This document shows positions 30,172 through 41,877 of a stretch of DNA of 64,000 nucleotides, one piece after another (positions within the stretch are counted from its first letter, which is position 1; each line of letters starts with the position of its first letter). Origin of the DNA: Cycas panzhihuaensis (taxonomy: Eukaryota > Cycadophyta); assembly GCA_023213395.1 (NCBI GenBank), contig CM041465.1:97347741-97411740 (forward strand). The letters run 5' to 3'. The position numbers and the translations under genes are program-made. The notes under the pieces are model-generated. The model ran no database searches and was not told where the DNA came from. It saw only the letters and a program-made list of their open reading frames with translations.

Positions 30172-33100
30172 TGGAATTCCACCTCTAGATATGTAGGGGG
30201 GGGGGGGGTGGGAAGGGGGTAACTACACTTGGATAAGATCAATCCAAATATAAAAAAGTTCCAAGGCTAAGGATCTTATGGGGTAAGTGAAAGAATCACC
30301 CACAAAGGGTGTTTGTGCATTGGAATGCAAGTTTAGGACTTGCAAATGATGCACGAACTTCCTTTGAGGTAACTCTACCTCAATTAGGAGTGATGAGTAT
30401 GTGAGGAATATCCTCATTTTCCTAAGAAACCTCAAAAAGAAGGGCCCCCCATCCTTAGTTGGTTGAAGGAGGGAGGAAAAGATGAGAGGAGGATGGCTTC
30501 TTGCATAAGAAAGGCAATATGAAGGAAGTGTTTTAGTGAAAGAAGGAGAAAACAATAACACACACATATAAGGAGTTAGAGGGGTGGCTAGGCTCACATG
30601 TTAGGCACCTACTTAAAGACCGCGTTAAGGTAGTCTAACTAAAAATGAGTGAAAAACGATCTAAGAAAAAGGGGAGCCTTGAAAGAGGGATGCCCTTAAG
30701 GTACTAGACCTAAGAGAGTCTTAGGGGTATGAGTTGATAACATAAATGTTTTAATAGTTTATGAGTGGGTTGCTATATAAAGTGATGTAATGGGGATGTT
30801 GTGTATGTGACAATGTGCCTTTATGTGCAAGAGAGTTCTCTCTAAATAAGAGAAGAAAAATAGCATGAAATTTCCACTCATTTACTTACATATATATATC
30901 CTCACTCTTATTAACTTTTAAACATGAAAGGAAGAGAGACAATAAGGTCACTATATATAATGTGAGACATAGGCAAGAGATGTAAGTCTAATAAGTAATA
31001 CAACAAGCAGATGTATGAAAGAGTACAATCCTTGTCATATGTTCTTTATCAAACAAGTAGACAAGCTAGATAAGAACAAGTGATATACAGTAATTCCTTT
31101 CCTTTAAGTGACATGTAGGTGAAAGAAAGAAAGCGAGGGAAATAGGATTAAGGGAAGCAAGAGGCATACCTAGAACTAGATGGCTGAAAGGAGTGTTATC
31201 CTCGTCATGCTTGCTTTCCTCGTGCTACTGCCAATTATGGATGACATGATAAGACGGTGCCATCAAAGAAGGGTGGGGGCTTCCTTACCTTCCCTCAAGT
31301 TAAAAGGAAATGGAAAGAGAAAGAAAGTATTGCAAGGCGAAAACAAATACCATTTTTATCTTGTAACCTTTAAGACTCAAAAGAAATAATTATTTGAAAT
31401 GTAGAAATATACCTAGGTCATAATTTGCCCTTTCCTCTCCATGTGCAATAAGAAAGAAACTTGCAGTTAAGTGACATTTGCCCTTTCCTAAGGGGCAGCA
31501 AGTACACATGAGATATACGTACAATATGTGGAATAATATAATGTAATTTTTTCTTAACCAAAAGAAATATTTCCAACACAAGATCACTCTTAGTTCCTTT
31601 TTATGCTAACTTGTAAACAATATGGAAAAAGGGGGCTAAGAGGAGAAAGAGGATGACTAGCCTTAGAATGGCTAACCCTCAGGATTTACAATACTCCATG
31701 CTATCTAATTACCAAGGTGATGAAGAGAGGTAGATGTAAAAAAGACCTTGGGATACAAGCAATAGGTTATGGGTAAAATTATGTTTATTATCAATGTTGC
31801 AAAAGTCATAAAGTGAAACTTTTGCAACCTCAACCAAGCCTAACACCAAGAAACAAGTTGGGTGTATTATAGGGCTAAAATCCTACTTGTGTAGGGTCTA
31901 CAAGGCTAAGAGAAAGTGCAACAATAGGCTGCATATATTACTGCCATCGACAAACTCTTTTCCAATAGCTCTTTGGAAATCTAAGGGAAGCACAGAGAAG
32001 GAAGAGGTAGGGAGAGAAGGGAGCTTCCCTTAAAGAGAAGGCTTATTGGGTACAGAACCCTGCCTTTGCTCCTTTCACTCTCTGTAAAAGCCTTTTCCTT
32101 ACTACCTCCTTGGAGAGAACACGAAAGAGCTAGAAGGAAACATAAAGCAAGTGAGGAAGGGAAGGTTTGCCTCCCATTTACAGCAGGAAAATTAGAGAGA
32201 AAAATATTGTAAAGGCATAAAAATATCTTTTTCAATGTTTTAAAGAAAGGAAGAGTAAAATAAGAGAAAGAGGCCAACCCTATGGGGTTTGCAGGTAAAG
32301 CCCCAAAGGAGTAGCAAATTGGGAGAATCCTAGTATGAGATGAAAGATCTACACTTGATGAAGTACTTTAGGTATGTCCTTCCCTTGGCTAGCCATATTA
32401 AAGGCTTGCTACTACGGATCTAGAGATGGAGAGGGCTATAACTTGGCTGAGAAGTTGATATGGAAGACTTATCTTGTTACAAGGCATTACTAGAGAGAAT
32501 GGTATGTAAAACTTAAGTGAGAGAGCCAAGAAGAGGTGAAATGATGTTGTTTTTAGGTTTTTAAACCCAACCTTAGCTTAATTGAGTGATTAGGATTTAG
32601 TTTGGGATGGGAATAAGTTGTTACCACATGGTAATTTTGTAATAAATGTGAAATTAGCCATGATAGATTTTAAAAAATAAATTGTAATAGTTGCCCCACA
32701 GTAAACTTAGAGATACTGCTAAATTTGCAGTGGTACCATGAAGTTTATCACAGTGTAGCATGAACATAAGAGAAATAAAAGGGGAAGGAGCCTAAGAGCT
32801 CCAAGGAAAGGGAAACTCAATCCTAGGGGGGCATGGCATCCTATCTAGGTGGTAGGAAAGGGCTATAAAGCTTAGGAAAGCTAATAATAGATAGGTACTA
32901 AAGGCAAGAAGTCGTGAGAAAAGTCAACAAATAAGTGGAGGATGTTGATTGAGCCTAGGCGAGGTGCTAGGGGACATGATGCGTCAACAAGTGATGAGAT
33001 TGGGCTACAGAGGCCAAATGGAACTTGGGAACAATATGTAGACATGGAGAAGGGTTGTGGAGTGCTATGGAATTCATATCCCCAAATCATCATAGGATGA

Positions 33101-33287
33101 AAAGTGCTGAGATGCAATGCATTCAAGCAATGGATGCATAGTGGTTATGCAATGAGTTAATCATCATGTGATATAGATACAATGCTTCAATCAACCTTTC
33201 TTAGAATTGATAATGGTAAGGGATAGAAGCGTACCTATACTTATCAGAGTCAACTCACCCATGCCCATTCCTAGTAGCCAAGAAATA
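30172..33287 (-). repeat. 5' LTR of element A (3116 bp)
   Basis: On the minus strand it starts TATTTCTTGG (TG changed to TA) and ends GGTGGAATTCCA. It matches 1-2699. A run of 13 G lies at 30196-30208 near its 3' end. Landmarks are the hairpin at 31481-31494 with TATA-like sequence at 31510-31530, the splice-donor-like motif at 31280-31296 and the palindrome at 32702-32726. No gene is seen in it. Confidence 0.88.
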
Positions 33288-34060
33288 ATTGTTATATGGA
33301 TTTTGTTATTAGATCATATGGGTGATGCCAACACTTCCTTTCATGTAGGGCCATACTCATAGCGGGGCACACATGACCACCATGAGCATAGGTGATAGGA
33401 ACATATGAGGTTAGGAGATGGGAATCCATATATGTTTATCAAAGAAGCATAGTGAGATATACAAAGGAAGCGATAATAGAGAGAGAGTATGGGTACTCAC
33501 ACATGCAATCCTAGTTGGAGTGCAATTTTGAGCTCGAGAGTGACATAATCCTATACATCCAACAAGGAGGAAAGGTTTCCCTCAGGAGGGAAACATAAGG
33601 TGCCACGGGAGAAAATGCAAAGATAAGAAGGCCGTCCTAAACTATCATTCCACCTATAGTTAGGGGGAATGAGGATGCACTTAGCCTCATTTCAGAGTGA
33701 AAAAAAAAGAGCAGTGTGTCTGGTCTACTCAGAAGTAGAGAAGGTCATACAAGACATGGAGATGGATGACGAAGGGTAGGCCCTATATGGCTAGGCCTAT
33801 AAGTAAAATGGTTTTGGTCAGAACCAGATGAGTGTAATGGACCTAACATGCGACTGATCACATGGTGAGGTTGCATCTAAGTTGGACTAGCTCTAGTCCT
33901 AGGTGAGGACCTAGGGCATGAAGAAGAAGCACCTCTATGAGTGCCTTGTCAATGTGGATGGCTATACGAAGCCACTCAGGTAGGGCAATAAAATAAAAGA
34001 AGTGGCTAGTTTAGAACCACTGGCTCAGGGCTAATGTAGGATTAAGAGAAGAGGGAATAT
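33288..34060 (-). other. Element B: downstream region and shared pol-deletion filler
   Basis: 33300-33700 corresponds to the sequence after integrase in C. 33720-34060 is the filler also seen in A (26220-26560), including AAATGGTTTTGGTCA and GAGTG..ATGGACCTAACA. Same breakpoints in both elements mean the deletion arose before they spread. Confidence 0.7.
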
Positions 34061-35040
34061 TCGATCGAGATATCTCCCTAGGTGTGCGTAAAACCAAGGT
34101 GACATATAGAGGAGGGGGCTCATGGCCCTCGCTATCTAACTTAGAGTCACTGATGACGGCTAGGTAACCATAGTTACTTACACCAATAGGGGCAAACCTG
34201 ACTAGGTTTGGCTTATGACAAGGCATAGGTTCTATTTGATAAATGTCGTTCTCTTGAAAAATGGCCCCCATAAAAGGGTTAGCCTCCTCAAGATCACTAT
34301 CTTCATCATCAAAGATAGCCTAGCAGGCTGGATGAGAAGTGTAAGATGGCAGAGGCTCATAGGTGATAACTTTAATTCATCCGTCATTAACAAATTTAAG
34401 TTACCCCCAATGTGAGGAGCATATTGCCCTTATTTGGTCGAGCCATGGTCGGCCCAACAAGAGGTTATACTCCACATCGATATTGAGTATAACAACATCT
34501 ACAAAAACGGTCTTCCCTCCTAAGGTGAGTTAAAAGGAGGCTGTCCCTAAGGGAGACTTCTCGGTTCCATCACATCCTTGGAATTTCCAAGGGATAGACT
34601 CAAGTGCTACTATGCCTAGCTCCTTAAGCATATGCACATGTATAGCATTAACTAAGGAACTATTATCAACGATGGTCCTGTTTATGATAAAATCAAGAGT
34701 GTCAACAGAAATAATGAATGGATAATGCAAAAGCTTCTCTCATTCTTTGGGAGGTGGGAGATCTCGAGGATCGAATGAGATAATAGGTGGTCCATAGGAG
34801 GCGGTGCCTACAGCATGGATGGAAGCATCCTATTAACCAAGAGCTTCAAGAAGAGGAGCATGCTGCTTGGGATAGCTTCTCAAGACATCCATCATGGACA
34901 TCCTTGCGGCCATAGTGTGAAGCTTATCAATGATGGAGAAGGGCTTCCCCTTTATGGTAGGTTGGGGAAGTACCCTTCAGAAATTATAATGACCAAGGCA
35001 CACAGGAATGGTCTTAGGAAGCACATGGATTTATGAAGGG
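34061..35040 (-). pseudogene. Protease and start of linker of element B, degraded
   Basis: The active-site region reads TIVDNSSLVNAI with D-N-S at 34667-34659. After it come ELGIVALESIPWKFQG and DGTEKSPLG. The linker part 34271-34011 has NLVRFAPIGVSNYGYLAVISD and ends in GHEPPP before the filler. The Ser in the D-x-G triad is shared with A. Stops are present. Confidence 0.72.
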
Positions 35041-35199
35041 GGGATTTCAAGAGGAGGATTAAGGTGAGGAGTGGAATAAGAGGCACCGGTTGCCTCTTTA
35101 GCTACTTGGGATTGAGTTAAGGCATATAACAACATGGTCTCAAGTATTTGAATGACTCTCTTTCCCTTATTTCAGGATCAAGAAGGGGAAGGAGTTTGG

Positions 35200-36905
35200 C
35201 ATTTAGGAGAATTAGAAGCAGATAAAGAGTTCTTTATACCCTTCCCTTTAGCTTATAAAGGATGAGGGTTTGGGGACCTTCCTCTATTTTAGTTACCCTT
35301 TTGATGGGTATTATGATCACGTACCCCATATTTGGGGAAAGGATCTTTGTGGATGGGTTGGTCTAGGTTGGAACTAAACACCTGTTTGGGGGAAGAGTCA
35401 CATTACAGGGAAGCTCTAGGGTTTTAAGCCCTATATTGTGAATCTTTATGGAAGCATTCCCCATGAGCGTAATACCATTTCTTCTTTGAGGAGGAGTTAG
35501 GCTTCCTCATTTGAGAAGATTGGATATTACCACCCTTAGGGGGTGTGGCTTTAGAAGCTTGGTGAACTGGTTTATGTGAAGTAGGGGATGAAGGGGCTTA
35601 GAGTTTAAGCTTCTTCATGGTATGTTCAAAAGAATATATAGCACAGGTTAAGGGATCCAAGTTCTTTTCTATCAGGTGAGAAGAAGACCTAGGGGGTTAT
35701 TAGACTTTTACGTCATAAGAAGGTGGAGGTGCCTCATGCTATTATGAGGACTTAAGAGGTTTCTTGAGACCCACTTAGATCTCAATTGCTTCAAGGGCCA
35801 AGCACTTGGCTATGGTAGAATCATACGTCATTGCCCATATTTTGAGAACTTCAACATGGACTTCAGGGTATAGGGCATTGACAAAAAGATCTCTCTTTAA
35901 CTCCTCAAGCAGGGATGCCTTGGTGGAGTGGAGCAAATCATGGAAGCATCTCATAGAGTCATGATTCATCTCATCATGACCTTATTTAAGAGAGAGGATA
36001 GCTTTCATTCTGCTCTCGAAAAGACAAGCTATGTCAAAATAATTGACAAATTCATCAACAAGTTACTGAAATAAGTGGATAGAATGTGTAAGAAGGCGAT
36101 AAAACCATTTAAGGGCATCACCTTAAAGAGACCACAGAAAGAGTTTCATCAGGATATGGTCATATACCCAATAATTGATACACGTCATAAAAAATCCTCT
36201 AATGTGCTCCGTTGGGTCTTGGGATGAGGCCCCATCAAATTTAGGAACCTCAGGAGGGTGAGGCAGTAAGTTAGCTCTTAGCACTTCAATGGATAGAGGG
36301 GTTGATATATAATCCACAAAGGGATGCACCCCTGGTTGGATCATGGGATCAACGAGAGGTAGAAGAAGAGGCAGACAAGGTTGACCAAACCCTCCTTGGG
36401 AGACTTGGTTCGAAAGAGGATAGGGACCTCATCTCATTTAGTAAGAAGGTGCTAATCCTATATTTGAAGGAATTGGTAGAGGAGCAGATGGGTATGAGGG
36501 ACCCATCCTCCCTTGTGGATATGCCCCTTGTTGAAAAGGAACTTGAGGGATGACACTTTGGAAGGGGGCTTGCCCTCCTTACAAAGCTGTAACATGAGAG
36601 ATGACATAGGAGGATGGAATAGAGGGGTGTAGAACTAGGTTTTACCCATATGGGCTGCCTATAGGTGGTGCGACCCCGAATGGGTGCAAGGGGTCTACCC
36701 CATAGGCTGGAAGGGGGTTTCCTTTATCATACCCCCATGGTTGAGAAGTATAACCTAAAGGTAAGTAAGGGAAGGATCCCTAGGTTGAGCTTGGGAATGT
36801 GTGGGGGTGGGCCCCACATGACTAGAAGTAGGGGTGCATGCAGGTCCCATAGATCTAATAGGAGGTGGATATACTATGGCTAGTAGGGGTGTAGTTATTT
36901 GACTG
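35200..36905 (-). pseudogene. gag: gag of element B, C-terminal two thirds, degraded
   Basis: The gag core is readable in pieces: 36344-36123 with VPKFDGASSQDPTEHIRGF and DHILMKLF, and 35969-35775 with ELKRDLFVNALYPEVHVEVLK. It continues the reading of 54909-54368; the two halves are separated only by element C. Stops and frameshifts are frequent. Confidence 0.82.
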
Positions 36906-36910
36906 GAGGG
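36906..36910. repeat. Target site duplication of element C, left copy (GAGGG)
   Basis: GAGGG before the LTR end matches 54363-54367. Both lie in the gag of element B. Confidence 0.88.
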
Positions 36911-39860
36911 TGGAATCATGTTTGTGAGATGGTCACTACACTTAGTAGGGGTTAAGATGGTCAATGACCAATGTTAGAATATGAATATGATCCTACAAGT
37001 GAAAGAGAACACCACACAGGGCGTTCGTACACTAGAGCACGAGCACAGGACCCACCAATGGTGCCTAACTTCCTAAGAGTAGCTTTCACTTTTGGTTTTG
37101 AGGGAAAGATACGCATGGGGGTATCTCAAGTAAACCCTAGGAGGCAAGGTCCTCCTACCCTCAGATGGCCGAAAGGAGGAGGAAGACCCATGGAAAGAGG
37201 GGTTCCCTATAGAAGAAGGATGAGATGCAAGCACAATGAGCGCAGATGAGAGGGAAATGGGTGTGAGATAAGCACAACTAAAGTTCCCTAGGTTGGTTGA
37301 CTCAAGGTGAGTCTATGAAAGAATAAGAGGTGGAGGGTAAAGGCCTAGTTGCTATGAAAGCAAAAGGAAGAGGGTTCAAGCCACAACAATGGTGAATAAG
37401 GCCGTAAATAGTTGGATTTGTAGAATGTGTGGTAAGGGAGTGTTGTATGTTATCATAAAGGAAAAAAAAACAAATGCTCAATACACTCCCTCTCTCTCTT
37501 TTTCCTTTTATTAAGTAAAGAGATAACCAAAATACGTCATGCAAGTGTAAGCATGTACTCTAAAATGATGCAAGCCTAAAAGGGTGTTTATATTGAGGTA
37601 AAAGGGGGGAAAAAGTGTAATCGTTATGGCATGCTCTTTCTTATAAAGTTAGTTATGCAATATGCACAAAAGCTAGTTTATTTCTCTTTTTTTTTATGTG
37701 TCTTAATATTGCAAGGACATACACTCCAACAACGATAAAGGAGGAAGGGGCATATTGAAAGAGGAGGTATATACCTAGAAAATAGCCTAGCTAAAGGAGG
37801 TGATCCATGTGTGAACTCTAGTTTTTACTCATCATGCGACTGTTGCTAAACAGGATGTTGCCGAAGTCGATGGGGGCTTCCTTACCTTCCCCATGTAAAA
37901 AGGAAGTAAAAAGAAGAGGCAAAAGAGAATGACTTCTATGCGAGAAAAGAAATGATAATAAATGGGAAAAACTTACTCAGATTGAAGCATTCCTTTTCTG
38001 CATGCGTATCGCTGCCAAACCTACAAGCACAAAGGTTTTTCCCTTCTAAGAAGGGGCTGCCAAGATGTAAGCTAATATATGTACAATGATATAAAATAAA
38101 TGTTGAAGTTTTATGCCTTAAGTTAGTTAATCCACTACTCAACCCAACTCTACACTCTCTTAAAGAAGAAAAACAACATACACCAAGTAAGAAAAATAGG
38201 TTAGCCTTAGAATGGCCAGCCCTTCTGCAAGTGGACCTCTACGTAGACTTGGGATGTAAAGTACAATAGTTTTATGGTAGCCTATGGGCAACAAGCAAGA
38301 AAAGGAGTGAATGTTATATGGTGTGGAAGAGTTGCTTGCGTAGCAAAGATGCTATGGCCAATGAATCGCCATACCGACCTTACTAAGAGTTTGAATGTAT
38401 GTTGAATGATGTTTAGGGCATAAGAGATGCCCAAAAGGAGAGTGTGCAGACCTGGAACTAGTGCAATAAGGGCTGACTATGCTAATATCTAGCGTAGGCT
38501 TAGTTCCATAAACTCCTAGTTTACCCAAGAGAAGCACAAATGTAAGAGAGGAAGGATGGGAAGGGGTTTGCCCTTGAGGAGTAGGCCCAATGGGATAGAT
38601 CCTGCCTTAGCTCCCTTCACCTAGTCCTTATGGACCCTCTCTTGCAACTTCCTTAGGAGAAACCAATAAAGAATGAGAGAGATCTTGAGGTAGTAAAGCA
38701 AAAAAAATGGGAAAACACTATATTTTCATAGTAGAAAACACAAAAATAGAGAATGATATACTAATAGATAAGATTTAATGGAATAAATTTGTGCTAAAAC
38801 ATGAAATAAGGGCAAGAGGTACCTACTGGGTTGTGTTAGAGGCGGGTCTACCACTATAAGCAGTGGAAGAAGGTAGATTTTATAGGGTTCACAAGGTACC
38901 TCGCAAGGTGGTATTGCAGGAGAAACTTGCTTGATGAGAGCTAAAGGGTGAGTGTAGAGATCTTTCTTAAAGATGCTAGATGAGGAGTCCTCTTTCACGT
39001 ACTAGAGATGCTACAGGCGGATCCTAGGTTGGGGTGGCATAAACTCTAGCGTTGCAGGCATACCTCTGAGAAGAAAGGAAGAGATCATAGAATAGTAGTA
39101 GAAGAAGATGTTGTTAGAGAACCAAGAGAGGTAAAATGAGGTCCTTTCTGGGATATATACTCATCCTAAACCTAATCGAGCGATTAGGGTTTGAGAAGAG
39201 CTGATTTATCAACTTATCTATGTGGTAGTTCTGCAAAAAGAGCGAGAATTACCATGGCGAATTAAAAAAATAGTGTGAGACAGTCGCACCATGGTAAACT
39301 TCACGGTACCACTAAGTTTACAGTAGTCTAAGACCAGAATGCCAAAATAGCAATGGTAAGGGTTCTGGGAGCCCTAAACGGAGATGTGCTAGGTCTAGGA
39401 GGGTCTAGCCCTCCTATCCAGGTGGATAGGGACAGTTCGGGTAACATATAGGCTAGACCAAATAGGACATCAAGAGTTGGGATTCACAAAAATGCTATGA
39501 GAGGATGCAAGATAGAAACAACTCTTGGTGAAGTATCAAGAGTTACGATAGGTGACCAATGTGTGATTAGATCACATGAGTTGGGTGAGGCTTGAGGTGA
39601 CATGGAGGTGGGACAGAGGGTTGTAGAGCGCCATGAGGGTGCCTCGCAGAGAGGTAGGTCTCGCAGGTCATCATAGGCTAGGGACATGTGAAGTGCTCAA
39701 ATAGAAATATATAATTAATCATATATATAAGCCAATCAATCATGCAATCTAACCAATACTTCAATCTACAATCTCTAAACTAGCTAAGATAGGAGAGAGA
39801 AGTATACTTGGACTTACTTAAGTTAATTTATCCATATCCATTCCCAGTAATCCAGAAACA
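36911..39860 (-). repeat. 3' LTR of element C (2950 bp)
   Basis: On the minus strand it starts TGTTTCTGGATTAC at 39860 and ends near TGATTCCA at 36911. It matches 51388-54362. Landmarks are the hairpin CCCTTCTAAGAAGGGG at 38041-38056, the splice-donor-like motif near 37876-37890 and the palindrome at 39295-39320. No gene seen. Confidence 0.9.
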
Positions 39861-39870
39861 CTACCCCCTT
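39861..39870 (-). other. Polypurine tract of element C
   Basis: On the minus strand AAGGGGGTAG directly precedes the 3' LTR, identical to D. Confidence 0.85.
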
Positions 39871-40319
39871 GGCAGTAAAGCCTCACTGCTTGGAAGCATG
39901 GTACGATAGAGAATGCTAGCAACAACAACTATGAGTAGTACATGTATATATAATAATTATAATTATAACAAGAACCAAGGGTGCCAATAAGTGTCATGTC
40001 AGAATGCGTGGATACAAGAACAGGGGTGGAGAAAACATAGGGGCTGCCTATGCGCCACTTAGGAATCGACTGGAAGCTATGATAAATGAGGGGGATGCCC
40101 CCATCATAAGAGTGCAAAGAGAAGGTATGATGATAACAAGAGGAAGAGTGAATGAGCAAACCTGATGGTTGCTATAATTTAACCTCATTAGCAGCTAGCT
40201 TTTGGAGGTACAAACGGATTGCAAAGTGAAGCACAAGATGGACTGAGACCTGGACAACAAGGCGATTAGGCAAGTCTCTCAAAGGCAGTCATCAAGAAGA
40301 AGGAGACGACGCTCAAGGT
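39871..40319. other. 3' untranslated region of element C
   Basis: It matches 2711-3229 (A) and 19153-19565 (D). No conserved ORF. Confidence 0.6.
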
Positions 40320-40701
40320 TGAGGCAAATGAGGTTGTCTGACTCAGAATTAAGGGCCCGAGGAATGTATTGAATGTCGATAGACTGAAAACAAGCCAATA
40401 GGGACCTAGCAATCGATGCAAGGGCTCTTAAGCATGGGCATCACACCTGGTAGACCTAGGTGAGATGGGACACTACCACTTGGGAGTCGCAAAGGAGAAT
40501 AATGGGTCTAAGGTTAAAACAGAGCACATTGGTGAGGGCTTCAATTAGGGCTGTGTATTTGACTTCATTATTAGTAGCCTTAGGAAGGAAGACTCAGGAG
40601 CATAAGAAATCATGTCTGGAAGGGTGACGGAGGATCCACGCAGTGGCAGAGGGACCAGGATTACCGCGGCTTTTGTTGTCGATGAAGATGAAGAGGGTCA
40701 T
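40320..40701 (-). pseudogene. Second (archaeal-type) RNase H of element C, separate ORF
   Basis: From the ATG ending at 40701 the protein reads MTLFIFIDNKSRGNPG, then NNEVKYTALIEAL, then LLCDSQVVVSHLT, and near the end IPRALNSESDNLIC. Three of four catalytic acids remain (first Asp, third Asp, last Asp); the Glu is Lys. Four stops are visible, mostly at former Gln, Arg or Trp codons. Together with D, which keeps the Glu, an ancestor with all four acids can be inferred. Confidence 0.83.
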
Positions 40702-41245
40702 GGGTGGGGTGAGAAAAGAAAGTATCTTAGTAGAAAGAATATGTAATAGAGTCAAGGGCAAAGAAAAAAGGGGCTCATATGGCTAGTAATGATGGTTGTG
40801 AAAGGTAGGAGGACCTAGCAATGAGGCTACTTGAGGGTGGAGCAGTTTATCCCACCAACGGGAAAGAACGGGTGGCAAAAAGACCCCATTAGGGTGTCAA
40901 AGGTCACTTAAGGAAGCAAGAAGTGATCCCAAATGGAGGGAGTGCTCCCTTTAGAGACCTGAGAGATGCGAATGGGCCACAAAAACAAGTCCAGGATGGC
41001 AAAATGAGCCAAACAAGTATAAACTTAGGCATGCACAGGAACATCATATAAAACGAGACAAAAGGGCCATTACAAAAATGCATGAGTGAGGTGCCATAAA
41101 TGCACCTAAAAGAATGAGCAAAATGAGGGCTATAGAGGTGAAAGAGGAATCAGGGTTAGAAGGTAATGATGATCAAGGATAAGAGATGGCCTTAAGGGCT
41201 GTTTCGAAGGCAAAAACAGAGCAAGTGCCCATTGGGACCCTTGCC

Positions 41246-41284
41246 CATATAAGGAAACTTGATGAAAATGGGATTCATTTTCAC
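41246..41284 (-). promoter_or_regulatory. Conserved hairpin and TATA-like motif upstream of RNase H ORF (C)
   Basis: On the minus strand GTGAAAAT and ATTTTCAT arms are followed by CCTTATATGGG. It lies 545 bases before the RNase H ATG. Counterpart of 18153-18193 and 4178-4217. Confidence 0.4.
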
Positions 41285-41697
41285 GGGCTCATGAATGAAT
41301 CAAAGCCCTTTCCCTTACACAATAGAGTACCACCTAACTTTAGAGGCACACAGAGGAGGATCAGACTGTTGGATCAAGATGAGGAGATAGCTAGTGAGAC
41401 CTGAGCAACGAGATGGTAATGGCGAGACCGGATCCAATGAATGGATCATCTAAACCTAACCCCATCTCATGATTTAAAATTTACTATTTTTTATGATTTT
41501 TTAGTGTAGTTTTGGGCCTCTTAGAGGCAAAAAGCGATCTCCTGGAGTCCAAATTAGACCCAGAGAGAGGCAGGACTGGGGCATTAGGTAGCCCTAATCC
41601 TGGTAAGCCTAAGAGTAGCTCACTCAAGAAAAAAATTTGGTTTTTTGCTGTGCCGTGATCTTTGTCGTGGGGCCCCAATCGTCGTGGGACCTAGGCC

Positions 41698-41721
41698 AAA
41701 CTCCATAGTACCACGAAGTTT
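41698..41721. repeat. Palindrome in accessory region of C
   Basis: Arms AAACTCC and GAAGTTT around AGTACC. It is the counterpart of 4695-4718 and 17662-17685. Confidence 0.5.
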
Positions 41722-41877
41722 GTCATGGTGTGAAGGTAGACCTAATAAAAAATAAAGAAGGGGGCCCTAAGGGCACCCAAATCTTGACCAATTGAAGATG
41801 AGGGATAGTCTAGAGGGCAAAGAGGTGAGTATAAGTAGGACTCTAATTTATTTTGGGATGTTTTGTAGGCGGTGATC

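Larger units (their letters stand above)
1..33287 (-). mobile_element. Element A: minus-strand non-autonomous Tat-type Ty3/gypsy retrotransposon, interrupted twice
   Basis: Read on the minus strand the element has a 5' LTR (33287-30172), a primer binding site, gag, protease, the accessory region and a 3' LTR that starts at 2699 and runs off the left edge. It lacks reverse transcriptase, Ty3-type RNase H and integrase. Element D (5222-21338) and element T (23160-25792) are inserted in it; without them about 14.5 kb of A is visible. It lies inside element B: the sequence right of 33287 continues as B's internal region. The other flank is outside the window, so its target duplication cannot be checked. 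The LTR copies differ at many positions and by indels of 20-60 bases, so the insertion is old. Confidence 0.85.

Noticed and set aside
41825-41868. Tiny intron upstream of the antisense start in C (GTGAGT...TTTTGTAG)
   Set aside because: At about 44 bases it is shorter than usual plant introns. The acceptor-like end may belong to a longer 5' intron whose start I cannot place.
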